Shown here: one piece after another, positions 8,800 to 17,055 of the stretch
Layout: each line of letters begins with the position of its first letter
How positions within the stretch are numbered: position 1 is the first letter of the stretch
Origin: Hydrogenobaculum sp. Y04AAS1
GTDB taxonomy: Bacteria > Aquificota > Aquificia > Aquificales > Aquificaceae
Direction of reading: 5' to 3'
Length of the DNA: 64,000 nt
Assembly (NCBI RefSeq): GCF_000020785.1
Contig: NC_011126.1
Coordinates: 1,426,001-1,490,000, forward strand
The notes under the pieces: model-generated
The model's input: only the letters and a program-made list of their open reading frames with translations
What the model was told of the DNA's origin: nothing
The model's database searches: none
Position numbers and translations under genes: made by a program

Positions 8800-9726
8800 T
8801 TAGGATTCTAAATATTTTAAAACGTTTTTAAAATAATCTGGCATATCTATCTCAAATTCCATTGGTTTTTGGCTTTTAGGATGAAGAAAGCTTAGCTTGT
8901 AAGCCACCAGCAAAAACCTTTTACCTATCATATGTTCAAGGGTTTTATCAAAATAAGAGTGCTTGTAGCCATAAAGCGTATCCCCAACGATAGGATGTCC
9001 TATGTAAGACATGTGGACTCTTATTTGATGGGTTCTTCCAGTGTATATTTTTATGTCTAGCAAGCTTGCATTTTTCAAAGGTTTTTCTAAGCTGTATTTT
9101 GTTATAGCCAGTTTTCCCTCGTTTGCCACTTCAAATTTTAATCTGTTGGTTGGATGTCTTCTTATAAAAGTTTCTATGGTTTGCTCTTTAAACCTTGATA
9201 TACCATATACTATAGCTTTATAGTGTTTATCTACCTCTTTATTTTTAAACATCAAAGATAGCTTTTGATGGCTGACATCGTTTTTTGCTATTACCATAAG
9301 CCCATGAGTATATCTATCAAGCCTATGCACAATGCCCGGTCTTTCTACCCCACCTATTACAGACAAATCTCCAAACTTAGCAAGTAAAGCGTTTACTAAC
9401 GTGTTTTCATCGTGTCCTGGTCCTGTATGAGAAGGCATGCCAGAGGGTTTTACCACCACAGCCAAATCGTTATCTTCATAGAGTATATCTATATGTATAT
9501 CTTGGGCTTTTACATCTAATTTTTTTGGAGGAGGTATTTCAAACTCTAATACATCGTTTTCAAAAACCTTTTTTGAGCTTTTAAAAACCTTTTCACCGTT
9601 TATCAAAACACCGTTTTCTTTTATTATCCTTTTTATATACTCCCTTGATATATCTTTATATATGTTTGATATTAAAACGTCTATACGTTCACCGGCTATA
9701 TCAGGGGTTATTTTTATCTGCGGCAT
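8800..9726 (-). CDS. rluD: RluA/RluD-family 23S rRNA pseudouridine synthase
   Basis: 308 residues. An N-terminal S4 RNA-binding domain (about 10-60) is followed by a pseudouridine synthase domain with the catalytic motif HRLDRYTHG (Asp137). GRTHQIRVH later in the chain is also characteristic. It isomerises uridines in 23S rRNA; RluD-type domain order suggests helix 69, but site specificity is inferred only. The start overlaps the 3' end of a 55-residue gene by 26 nt, so the two are translationally coupled at the end of the gpmA operon. Confidence 0.88.
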   Translation of the reverse strand: MPQIKITPDIAGERIDVLISNIYKDISREYIKRIIKENGVLINGEKVFKSSKKVFENDVLEFEIPPPKKLDVKAQDIHIDILYEDNDLAVVVKPSGMPSHTGPGHDENTLVNALLAKFGDLSVIGGVERPGIVHRLDRYTHGLMVIAKNDVSHQKLSLMFKNKEVDKHYKAIVYGISRFKEQTIETFIRRHPTNRLKFEVANEGKLAITKYSLEKPLKNASLLDIKIYTGRTHQIRVHMSYIGHPIVGDTLYGYKHSYFDKTLEHMIGKRFLLVAYKLSFLHPKSQKPMEFEIDMPDYFKNVLKYLES

Positions 9727-9868
9727 CTTTTTTGATAAGGATTTTTATCTCATGCGGTTCTTCTTCTAAGTTTAGGGCTTTTATAAAACCTATTATTGTG
9801 CTTTCTAAAGCCTTTGATGGAAACTCTTTCAAGCGTATTTTCTTATCGTTTATCTCAAGTTCTATCAT
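9701..9868 (-). CDS. Small conserved-looking protein of unknown function (55 aa)
   Basis: This short gene was found by reading the 140-base gap between its neighbours. The protein begins MIELEINDKKIRLKEFPSKA and ends KKDAADKNNP. Its ATG overlaps the stop of the upstream 83-residue gene as ATGA (9865-9868), and its last 26 nt overlap the start of rluD. Two such overlaps in a co-directional operon make a chance ORF unlikely. Composition is charged and soluble, with a beta-rich start and a helical middle. I recognise no family. Position inside gpmA-x-y-rluD suggests a housekeeping accessory role, without further evidence. Confidence 0.72.
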   Translation of the reverse strand: MIELEINDKKIRLKEFPSKALESTIIGFIKALNLEEEPHEIKILIKKDAADKNNP

Positions 9869-10116
9869 ATAATCTCTTCTTTTTTGGCTGCTACGCTAAG
9901 AAGCTGAAGCTGTTCTTTTAAAACGTTTAAAGATTGGATAGTCATAAAAAAGCCGTGTTCTACATTTAAAATAGCCTTTGCAAAGTTTGGGCTTTCATCT
10001 TCTAAAATTCTTAATTCTCTAAAAAGCCTATAAAACTCATCTATGTCTGTACCGCATTCTAATATCTTTTTTATGACTTCTTTAGATAGTTCTACGGCCT
10101 TTTCTTTGGTATTCAT
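9865..10116 (-). CDS. Small helical protein of unknown function (83 aa)
   Basis: 83 residues, predominantly alpha-helical by composition, with heptad-like Leu/Ile spacing in ELSKEVIKKIL and LNVLKEQLQLLSV. It has one Cys (CGTDIDEF) and no signal peptide. It is coupled to gpmA upstream by an ATGA overlap (10113-10116) and to the 55-residue gene downstream by another. I cannot name a family with confidence. It is real by context. Confidence 0.75.
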   Translation of the reverse strand: MNTKEKAVELSKEVIKKILECGTDIDEFYRLFRELRILEDESPNFAKAILNVEHGFFMTIQSLNVLKEQLQLLSVAAKKEEII

Positions 10117-10856
10117 GCTTTTGTTTGATTTGCCACAGATTCTATGGCTTTTTTAAGGGTTTCCTCATCTGCTAAGTATCTTTTGCTTTTTATATTTAAA
10201 TTATCATCTACTACATAAACAAGTGGTATACCAGTGGGTATATTTAGTTTTACTATCTCATCTTTGCTCAAATCTTCAATGTATTTTACTATGGCTCTAA
10301 GGGAGTTTCCGTGAGCGGCCACCAATACGCATCCTCTTTGAAAAAGAGTGGGTGCTATAAAATCTTGAAAGTAAGGAAGCGTTCTTTCTAAGGTATCTTT
10401 TAAGGATTCTGAGGATGGTAAATCTTGACATCTTATATGCTTATACCTTGGGTCGTTGCATGGGTGGTTTGGGTCATCTTTGGGAAGTGGAGGTGGAGGA
10501 ACATCGTAGTTTCTTCTCCATATGTTTACTTGTTCTTCTCCGTGTATTTTTACCATTTCTTTTTTGTTTAGGCCTTGAAGTGCTCCGTAATGTCTTTCGT
10601 TTAGTCTCCAGCTTTTAAAGACATCTATATAATGAAGGTTCATTGTATCAAGGGCTATGTTTAACGTATTTATGGCTCTTCTAAGATAAGACGTAAAAGC
10701 GGCTTTTGGTGTTATGCCAGCCTCAAGCATAGCCTTACCGGCATTCTTAGCTTCTTCTTTACCTTGATCGCTTAAGTCTACATCTATCCAACCTGTAAAC
10801 TTGTTCTCTAAATTCCAAAGGCTTTGTCCATGTCTTAAAAGCACCAACGTATACAT
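10113..10856 (-). CDS. gpmA: 2,3-bisphosphoglycerate-dependent phosphoglycerate mutase
   Basis: 247 residues. It interconverts 3- and 2-phosphoglycerate in glycolysis and gluconeogenesis. The phosphohistidine motif is LLRHGQSLWN (His9), followed by FTGW and SYLRRAINT. The second catalytic His is in AAHGNSLRA. The insert VPPPPLPKDDPNHP is typical of dPGM. First gene of a four-gene operon with two small proteins and rluD. A TATAAT box on this strand (10863-10868) lies 6 nt before the ATG with no Shine-Dalgarno sequence, implying a leaderless transcript. Confidence 0.95.
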   Translation of the reverse strand: MYTLVLLRHGQSLWNLENKFTGWIDVDLSDQGKEEAKNAGKAMLEAGITPKAAFTSYLRRAINTLNIALDTMNLHYIDVFKSWRLNERHYGALQGLNKKEMVKIHGEEQVNIWRRNYDVPPPPLPKDDPNHPCNDPRYKHIRCQDLPSSESLKDTLERTLPYFQDFIAPTLFQRGCVLVAAHGNSLRAIVKYIEDLSKDEIVKLNIPTGIPLVYVVDDNLNIKSKRYLADEETLKKAIESVANQTKA

Positions 10857-10875
10857 GAAAATATTATACTATGTT

Positions 10876-11445
10876 TTAAGTAAGTTTTGGATATTCGCCT
10901 TTTTCTATGGCAAAAACATCTTCTACAGCAAATTTGTTTTGTTTTAGAAACTTGTAAGTTTCAAAAGCCTTTTCTTTCGATGAAAAGCCAAATACAATAC
11001 CGCAATGCGGATATATCTCTTTTGGCACTGGTAGTTTTACGTAGGAGTTCATGTTCTTTTCCTGCAAAAATTTGTCTGCTCTAACACCTTCTGACACAGA
11101 GACAAAAGTTATTAGATATTTTGGCTTACCAAAAGGTATTATATCAAGAAAATGTTTTATTGTATGAAGCTTAACACCAAGGGCTATAAATTTAATTTTG
11201 TCTATGAGTTTTTCTCCTTTAAAGCCTTTGCCCCTTTCTATTATAGCTACGTAGTATCCATTTTCCTCTTTAAAATCTATAAGCTTGTTGCCGGTTTCAA
11301 AAGACCACGTTTCTATGTCTTTTTTGAAAGCTTTGTCATCCGCCATAACCATGAGCTTTTCGCCTACAGGTATATCCTTCAACTTTCTTGAAACTATCGT
11401 AAGAGGTAACGGACAGAACAATCCTCTCGTATCCACTGTCTCCAT
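10876..11445 (-). CDS. TusA sulfur-carrier domain fused to a DUF3343-like domain
   Basis: 189 residues in two parts. Residues 1-72 are a TusA/SirA-like domain with the persulfide motif FCPLPL (Cys11). Residues about 95-189 resemble DUF3343, with the conserved VPKEIYPHCGIVFGF segment and Cys148. Both families are linked to sulfur or selenium relay. The fusion would put two candidate thiols on one protein, perhaps passing sulfane sulfur between them. In a sulfur oxidiser TusA can shuttle persulfide sulfur in the cytoplasm. The exact acceptor is unknown. A good AGGTGAG ribosome binding site precedes the ATG. Confidence 0.8.
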   Translation of the reverse strand: METVDTRGLFCPLPLTIVSRKLKDIPVGEKLMVMADDKAFKKDIETWSFETGNKLIDFKEENGYYVAIIERGKGFKGEKLIDKIKFIALGVKLHTIKHFLDIIPFGKPKYLITFVSVSEGVRADKFLQEKNMNSYVKLPVPKEIYPHCGIVFGFSSKEKAFETYKFLKQNKFAVEDVFAIEKGEYPKLT

Positions 11446-11507
11446 AAGCTCACCTCACAAATATACAAATATAAACATACAATTTTAAAATAAAAGGATA
11501 AAAATCA

Positions 11508-12629
11508 TCATAAAATACTTCTTAAAGCTTTTAAAATCTCTATACTGGCAATGTCTTTTGGCATTTTTGGTATACTCTTGACATCATCTTTTGTAATTAC
11601 ATAACCTTCAAATTCCTCAGAGCCCATAACGGATATAGGGTTTGCCACTACTGCGTCTAAATTTTTGTTTATTAGCTTTGATTTGGCGTTTTCTATAAGA
11701 TGTTCTTTTTCCTCTAAAGCAAAGCCTATAAGTTTTTGATATGGTTTTTTTCTAATCCCCAACTCTTTTAATATATCTTTTGTTTTTAAAAGCTCCAATA
11801 CAATTTTATCTTGGGTTTTTTTGATTTTCCCGTTGTGCTTTGATGATACCTTGTAATCTGAGATAGCGGCGTTCATTACAACAATATCGTACCTATCAAA
11901 TATCTCCAATATCTTTTGGTAGGCTCTTTCCACATCCATATTTGATACATCTAAAAAGTCTGCTTTAGCACCCAAAGATAAAAGTCCCATTGTAAGGTAT
12001 CTTGCCATTTTACCGGAAGATCCATTTGATATAAACCTAACGTCATCTATATACTCTTTTGTAGCCCCTCCTATCACCAAAGCTTGATTGTTTTTAAAAA
12101 TAGGCTCTTCGTTGGCACTGTATATATAAAACAAAAGCTCTTGGGGTTCTACCATTTTGCCTATGCCTTCTTCGTTGCAAGCAAGAAGCCCATAGATCGG
12201 TTCTATGACTTTAAACTTGTAGTTTTTTATACTGTCTATGTGTTCTTTGGTAATATCTTTTTCATACATTACCGTGTTTGCCGATAGAGCCAAAAGTATA
12301 TAACCTTTATACGCTAAAGCTGTGGTAGTAAGCAAATTGTCGGCTATGCCGTATCTTAGCTTTGATAGCGTATTTATAGTACAAGGGGCTATCATAAATA
12401 TATCTGCCCACCTTGCTAAATCTATATGACAAAGGGGTTTTTCTTTCCAGTTTGAGTCTGTGTATACTTCATCTTGGGATAGGGTTTTTACTATCATAGG
12501 GCTTATAAACTCTTGTGCAAAGTTTGTCATGATGGTCTTTACGTTGTGATTTTTCTTTTTTAAAAGCCTAATGAGTTCTAAGGTTTTATAGCAGGCTATT
12601 CCGCCGGTAATACCAATTAGTATGTTCAC
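11508..12629 (-). CDS. coaBC: Bifunctional phosphopantothenoylcysteine decarboxylase / phosphopantothenate:cysteine ligase
   Basis: 373 residues; coenzyme A biosynthesis. The N-terminal CoaC half carries GITGGIACYK, the catalytic His68 in CHIDLARWAD, and Cys151 in GLLACNEEGIGKM. The C-terminal CoaB half starts near 175 with LVIGGATKEYIDDVRF and SNGSSGKMAR. The gene begins only 21 bases after the stop of the tnpB gene on the same strand. The usual upstream region has therefore been replaced by the insertion element, and no obvious Shine-Dalgarno sequence is visible. Expression may depend on read-through from the element. Confidence 0.92.
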   Translation of the reverse strand: MNILIGITGGIACYKTLELIRLLKKKNHNVKTIMTNFAQEFISPMIVKTLSQDEVYTDSNWKEKPLCHIDLARWADIFMIAPCTINTLSKLRYGIADNLLTTTALAYKGYILLALSANTVMYEKDITKEHIDSIKNYKFKVIEPIYGLLACNEEGIGKMVEPQELLFYIYSANEEPIFKNNQALVIGGATKEYIDDVRFISNGSSGKMARYLTMGLLSLGAKADFLDVSNMDVERAYQKILEIFDRYDIVVMNAAISDYKVSSKHNGKIKKTQDKIVLELLKTKDILKELGIRKKPYQKLIGFALEEKEHLIENAKSKLINKNLDAVVANPISVMGSEEFEGYVITKDDVKSIPKMPKDIASIEILKALRSIL

Positions 12630-12650
12630 TGGTTTTCCGCCGACTTACAC

Positions 12651-14324
12651 CTAACAAAAGCTGACATTTTCTACCAACCTGTTAGATTGCGGCGCCTCCG
12701 TGTTATAAAACACAGACTTACCCGACACACTATTTTGCAAACTCTTTAAGAGCTCACAAAATTCGTAGTCGCTTTTGATTTTAATGGGATTACAAAGCTT
12801 AAATAGTTTGTCTTTTAACCAAACAAAACATTTACCAGTACCTATTTTGATATGGTTTACGGCAGCGTTAATATCAGCATTGAATACTTTGTTTATAACA
12901 GTATCCAAGAATAAACCTCTCTTAACACGCTTTCCTTTGAAAGCATTAGTCAAGTGAGGACTATCTAGAGCGTTATCAACGCGTTTCGATGCTGATAAAC
13001 AGGCAGAAGCACCCCTTAGCTCTAAGAAATGCTTGGAGCACACTTGGATACTCTTTATATCATCACTTATACAACTTGTCTTAGATGTGTATCTCTCGTC
13101 TATATAATGCAAACCATACTCTTGGGCTTTTTGCTCTATGTATCTGATTAGCTTTATAAATGGTATTTGAATGAGGTTCTGTTTTACAGCTTTACTTAGT
13201 TCACACTCTCCATTGCTCTTTAGCTGTGCTAAGTTTTTAGATATAAAAAGTTCAAAAAGTTCAGATACTCCATTTAGGTGTAAATACTCAACTACACGCT
13301 TAGCCATTTTATGAAATTGATCTGTAAAAAACCTATTTCTTTTTGAGTATAAGAACGAAATAAATTTACCAATTCTCTTACCTTTCTCTGTATATTTAAC
13401 AGGATATTTTGTTCCTGTTTTTGATACACCCCATTCTAATACCTCTTTAGATTTTGATTCATTAAGCTTAGCTACAAGTCTATTAAACTTTGCATTGTAA
13501 TGTTTAAAAGGCTTGCCGTCTACTATTAATGACGGAGTATTTTCATCGTCTATAAACACTGCCATTAGATTGTTTATCCCTATATCTATGCTGGCGTATT
13601 TAAGTTGCTTTGTTTGTGTTTTCTTAAGTTCTTTCAAATAACTAATTTGTAGATACAAATCTCCATTATCGTATATAACTCTTGCTGAGTATAACTTGTT
13701 TATATCTGTTAGCTTTTTAACCTGCTCTTTATTTATATGTATATAAACTATGCTATTAGACAAATTAATACCTACTAAATTTTTCTTTTCTAAATGTGCA
13801 AAAGATAAAGAACAGTATTTATCCAATTCTACGGAATAGTTTGTTAATTTAGAAAGCTTCTTTGGTTTAGGAGGCTTAGGCATTCCTTGAAATAAACTTG
13901 GATTTTGTTTGCATAACTCTAAGTTAGTAAAATAAGTTTTAAAGTTTGCTTTTACTCTGTTTATGATATGAAGTAAGTTATGTGATTTTAATTTCTTGGC
14001 AGTTTCTTTCAATGCTTGCCAAAGTTGATTGTCTTTGTATTTGTTTTTGAGATACTCTACCTGTGTTAAGTGCTTAGAGTTGTACTCATACAAAGCATTT
14101 CTCATAAGTTGTGGAGAAGTTAGCAAATTAAAGTCGTTTGTATCTTTATCTTCTTTATATAGATTGTAGTTTTGGTTGATAAGTATTAGCAGTATATTTT
14201 CAAAGTGCTTGTATGCGAATAAGATATTCTTTAGTTTCTTTTCTAATTTATCAGACTTTATTCTAATAGAAAAGGTTCTTAACTCGGTATTTTGAGCTAG
14301 AGATTGTTTGCTATTCTTTTTCAT
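12651..14324 (-). CDS. tnpB: TnpB RNA-guided nuclease-type protein of an IS607-like element
   Basis: 557 residues, OrfB/TnpB family. Residues that fit the RuvC triad are Asp247 (SIDIGINN), Glu410 (DERYTSKTS) and Asp483 (FNADINAA). The segments IPFIKLIRYIEQKA and GKRVKRGLF match the TnpB subgroup that lacks a CxxC zinc ribbon, so absence of a zinc finger is not decay. About 35 residues (425-460) between TSKTS and GKRVKRG look like an insertion. The N-terminal wedge/REC-like region is long. An RNA guide would be expected to overlap the 3' end. It is associated with a truncated tnpA whose reading frame overlaps the start. Probably intact. Confidence 0.85.
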   Translation of the reverse strand: MKKNSKQSLAQNTELRTFSIRIKSDKLEKKLKNILFAYKHFENILLILINQNYNLYKEDKDTNDFNLLTSPQLMRNALYEYNSKHLTQVEYLKNKYKDNQLWQALKETAKKLKSHNLLHIINRVKANFKTYFTNLELCKQNPSLFQGMPKPPKPKKLSKLTNYSVELDKYCSLSFAHLEKKNLVGINLSNSIVYIHINKEQVKKLTDINKLYSARVIYDNGDLYLQISYLKELKKTQTKQLKYASIDIGINNLMAVFIDDENTPSLIVDGKPFKHYNAKFNRLVAKLNESKSKEVLEWGVSKTGTKYPVKYTEKGKRIGKFISFLYSKRNRFFTDQFHKMAKRVVEYLHLNGVSELFELFISKNLAQLKSNGECELSKAVKQNLIQIPFIKLIRYIEQKAQEYGLHYIDERYTSKTSCISDDIKSIQVCSKHFLELRGASACLSASKRVDNALDSPHLTNAFKGKRVKRGLFLDTVINKVFNADINAAVNHIKIGTGKCFVWLKDKLFKLCNPIKIKSDYEFCELLKSLQNSVSGKSVFYNTEAPQSNRLVENVSFC

Positions 14325-14388
14325 CCCACTTTCTCAATGTAGTTATCGATATACCTGTAAGCTTAGAAAATTTTCTTATCTTGTACAT
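14311..14388 (-). pseudogene. Truncated IS607-type tnpA (MerR-like helix-turn-helix only)
   Basis: A 25-codon frame starting MYKIRKFSKLTGISITTLRK and ending WDEKE-stop. It matches the N-terminal MerR/excisionase-like helix-turn-helix of IS607-family serine transposases (consensus: I-x-x-x-S-K-L-x-G-V-S-x-x-T-L-R-R-W-D-x-E-G). The serine recombinase domain that should follow is absent. The tnpB ATG at 14324 lies inside the last codons. This is a relic that identifies the element family and leaves it without its own transposase. It could still encode a 25-residue peptide, but I see no reason to assume function. Confidence 0.75.
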
Positions 14389-14454
14389 ACTTTAAATGTA
14401 GCATAAGATCTAATTTTTTTCAAGCATAAAAGAGTAGAAAAAAGAAGGAAAGTA

Positions 14455-15903
14455 CTAACAGTTAGGAGCCTCAATCTTGCACACTTGAAGCACTTCCTCT
14501 GTGGATGTGATACCATTTAATATTTTTTCTATGCCATCATCCAACAGACTTTTGTATTGTATATGGCTTTTAATATACTCCCATGAGGGATTTTGAGATA
14601 TTAGACTCTTTAGTCTATCATCTGCTTTTATCACTTCAAAAAGTCCTATACGCCCTTTATAGCCAGACTGCATACAGTGTTCGCAACCAAGCCCCTTGTA
14701 AAATGTATAATCTCCTTCTTTTAAACCTAACTCCTTGATCTCTACGTAAGAAGGTTTGTAAGAAGTTTTACAGTAAGGACATATTTTTCTTACAAGCCTT
14801 TGGGCTATAAGTCCTTCTATGGAAGAAGCTATTAGAAAAGGTTCTATCCCTATATCAAAAAGTCTCGTAACGCTTGATAAAGCGTTTTGGGTATGAAGGG
14901 TAGAAAGTACCAAATGTCCAGTAAGAGCCGCTTGGATAGCTATTTCAGCGGTTTCTCTGTCCCTTATTTCTCCTATCATAATAATATCCGGGTCTTGCCT
15001 TAATATAGACCTAAGCCCAGATGCGAATGTAAGACCAACTTTCGGATTTACTTGAATTTGTGATATGCCTTCTACTTGATATTCCACTGGGTCTTCTATG
15101 GTTATTATATTTTTTGATGGGCTTTTTAATCTCTTTAAAAAAGCGTATAAACTAGTGGATTTACCACTTCCTGTGGGTCCTGTGACAAGTATTATGCCGT
15201 ATGGTCTTGAAAGTATGTCCAGTATATCCTCATAAGCTTCTTTTGAAAGCCCAATTTCTTCCAAATCAAGAGGCGTATTTGATTGATCCAATATTCTAAG
15301 CACTACCCTTTCCCCAAACAAAGAAGGTATCGTAGAAACCCTTATATCTATCTCTTTTTTTGAAATCTTTATTCTAAATCTTGCATCTTGAGGCAATCTT
15401 TTTTCGGCTACGTTCATATTTGCTATAACCTTTATACGGGAAAGTACACTTTGATAAAAGCCGTTGGTAAGCTCCTCCACTACCACCAGCTTGCCATCTA
15501 TCCTCATTCTCACCAAAACGTTTTTCTCGTAGGGCTCTATATGTATATCAGAAGCTCCTGTTTTTATGGCTTTTAATAAGATGTTGTTTACAAATATAAT
15601 AGCGGGGCTTTCAAGCTCATCTTTTGCAATGTCTATAGTTTCAAACTCCAGCTTCACATCTTGATCTTCTAAAGTTTGATAGGACTGGGATAAGAAGTTG
15701 TTCCAATGTTCTAAGAACTCTTCTTCGTTTAAAACCGCAGTTTTTATCTTTTTGTCTAAATAAAAATATAAGATATTTTTTACAAAAGCCAAATCTTGAT
15801 TGCTAGATACCTCTATCGTTAGAGTGTATTGGTCTTCTTTTATGGGCATAAACCTCAAGTGTTTGGCTAAATCTAACGTGCTATTTTCCACATAGCCTTG
15901 CAT
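14455..15903 (-). CDS. gspE: GspE/PilB-family secretion or pilus assembly ATPase
   Basis: 482 residues. A degenerate N-terminal domain precedes the core, in which Walker A is GPTGSGKST (242-250). The Asp box GEIRDRETAEIAIQAALTGH and the His box LSTLHTQNA follow. A CPYCKTSYKP/GCEHCMQSGYKGR tetracysteine zinc region follows, as in GspE and PilB. It powers type II secretion or type IV pilus extension at the inner membrane. No other secretion gene is adjacent. It is the last gene of an apparent rpoD-htpX-ferredoxin-gspE run, 1 nt after the ferredoxin gene. Confidence 0.9.
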   Translation of the reverse strand: MQGYVENSTLDLAKHLRFMPIKEDQYTLTIEVSSNQDLAFVKNILYFYLDKKIKTAVLNEEEFLEHWNNFLSQSYQTLEDQDVKLEFETIDIAKDELESPAIIFVNNILLKAIKTGASDIHIEPYEKNVLVRMRIDGKLVVVEELTNGFYQSVLSRIKVIANMNVAEKRLPQDARFRIKISKKEIDIRVSTIPSLFGERVVLRILDQSNTPLDLEEIGLSKEAYEDILDILSRPYGIILVTGPTGSGKSTSLYAFLKRLKSPSKNIITIEDPVEYQVEGISQIQVNPKVGLTFASGLRSILRQDPDIIMIGEIRDRETAEIAIQAALTGHLVLSTLHTQNALSSVTRLFDIGIEPFLIASSIEGLIAQRLVRKICPYCKTSYKPSYVEIKELGLKEGDYTFYKGLGCEHCMQSGYKGRIGLFEVIKADDRLKSLISQNPSWEYIKSHIQYKSLLDDGIEKILNGITSTEEVLQVCKIEAPNC

Positions 15904-15904
15904 C

Positions 15905-16195
15905 TTAATCTGTTTGAAGCTCTATAACATCTGTGTCTTTTACTATTTCAAGTTGGCAGGTAAGCCTTCTATCCTCGTCGTATTCTCCTATACGCCACAA
16001 AGTATCTGATTCTTTTTCGGACACTTCGTTTAAAGCCTCAAGACCTCGCAATACCGTAGCTACACAAACTCCACACTGGCCATCGGTGCATCCAAATTCA
16101 ACACCAGCCTTTTCTATAAGGTCATGAATATCTTGAAATTTTGTTCCTACGTCAAAGTTTCCTATAACCTTTTTATTTACGATAAGTTTCGCCAT
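15905..16195 (-). CDS. Plant-type [2Fe-2S] ferredoxin
   Basis: 96 residues. Cluster ligands are Cys36, Cys41, Cys44 (GCTDGQCGVC) and Cys80 (RRLTCQ), the plant/vertebrate-type spacing. It is a cytoplasmic one-electron carrier; the redox partner is unknown. It sits 14 nt after htpX and 1 nt before gspE, co-directional with both, so it shares their transcript. The ribosome binding site (AAAGGAGATG) is good. Confidence 0.9.
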   Translation of the reverse strand: MAKLIVNKKVIGNFDVGTKFQDIHDLIEKAGVEFGCTDGQCGVCVATVLRGLEALNEVSEKESDTLWRIGEYDEDRRLTCQLEIVKDTDVIELQTD

Positions 16196-16209
16196 AATAC
16201 ATCTCCTTT

Positions 16210-17055
16210 CTAAATTTGTCCCATTTCTTTTGCTATTTCAACGAGTTTTTTTATGCGTTCCTCTGTGGGTGGATGGGTAGAGAAAAGCTGTCCTATGCTT
16301 CCCATTGGATTTTCTATAAATAATGCAGCTGTGCCTTGATTTACTTCTATAGGCACTCTTTCTACATAATCATGTATTTTCTTTAAGGCTTTTGCTAAAG
16401 AAAGTGGGCATCCGCATATATGAGCTCCCGTTGTATCTGCAGCAAACTCTCTTGATCTTGATATTGCAAACTGTATTATAGAAGCTATGATAGGAGTTAT
16501 GATAATAAGAAGCAAAGCCACTATAGGGTTTGAATTTCTTTCTCTGTCTTGTCCTATGCCAAATATAAGACTAAATTGAAAAATATTTACAAGGGCGCTT
16601 ATGGCACCAGCTATAGTGGCTGCTATTGTTGCTATAAGTATGTCTCTATTTTTTATATGAGAAAGCTCGTGAGCTAAAACGCCCATTATTTCATCTTCGT
16701 TCAAAAGCCTTAAAAGCCCCGTAGTAACTACCACAGCGCTATGATGTTCATCTCTTCCAGTAGCAAAGGCGTTTGGTTGATCCATATCTATTATGTATAA
16801 CCTTGGCATGGGCAAGTTTGCCCTTTGGGTTAGTTTCTTTACTATGTTAAAAAGGGTAGGTGCTTCTTGTGGAGTTAGCTCTTTTGCTCCATACATGGAA
16901 AGTATTATAGAATCTGAATAATAATAGCTTATAAAGTTTGTAAAAGCCGAAAAAATAAGTGCGAAAAGAAGGCCAATTTGACCTCCAATCATATAACCTA
17001 CAGCTAAAAATACGCCTGTTAAGATACCAAGCAATATTGCTGTTTTGAACATCAT
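16210..17055 (-). CDS. htpX: Membrane zinc metalloprotease HtpX (M48)
   Basis: 281 residues. Two N-terminal transmembrane segments (about 5-50) come before the zinc site HELSH (129-133). Two further hydrophobic stretches follow, and the third ligand is in [11 protein letters not shown]. This is the HtpX architecture: an inner-membrane protease for misfolded membrane proteins with a cytoplasmic active site. Its start overlaps the rpoD stop as ATGA (17052-17055), so translation is coupled to the housekeeping sigma factor. Confidence 0.93.
   Translation of the reverse strand: MMFKTAILLGILTGVFLAVGYMIGGQIGLLFALIFSAFTNFISYYYSDSIILSMYGAKELTPQEAPTLFNIVKKLTQRANLPMPRLYIIDMDQPNAFATGRDEHHSAVVVTTGLLRLLNEDEIMGVLAHELSHIKNRDILIATIAATIAGAISALVNIFQFSLIFGIGQDRERNSNPIVALLLIIITPIIASIIQFAISRSREFAADTTGAHICGCPLSLAKALKKIHDYVERVPIEVNQGTAALFIENPMGSIGQLFSTHPPTEERIKKLVEIAKEMGQI

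Larger units (their letters stand above)
12630..14400 (-). mobile_element. IS607-like element remnant (tnpA fragment + tnpB)
   Basis: The unit made of the tnpA helix-turn-helix remnant and tnpB lies between gspE and coaBC. IS607 elements have no terminal inverted repeats and make no target duplication, so the ends cannot be fixed from this sequence alone. The limits given are the outer limits of recognisable element DNA. The internal tnpA deletion should make it non-autonomous. Confidence 0.65.

Noticed and set aside
12651-14324. TnpB inactivated by loss of its zinc ribbon
   Set aside because: The YTSKTS...GKRVKRGLF...NADINAA arrangement is that of a TnpB subgroup that normally lacks the CxxC zinc ribbon.
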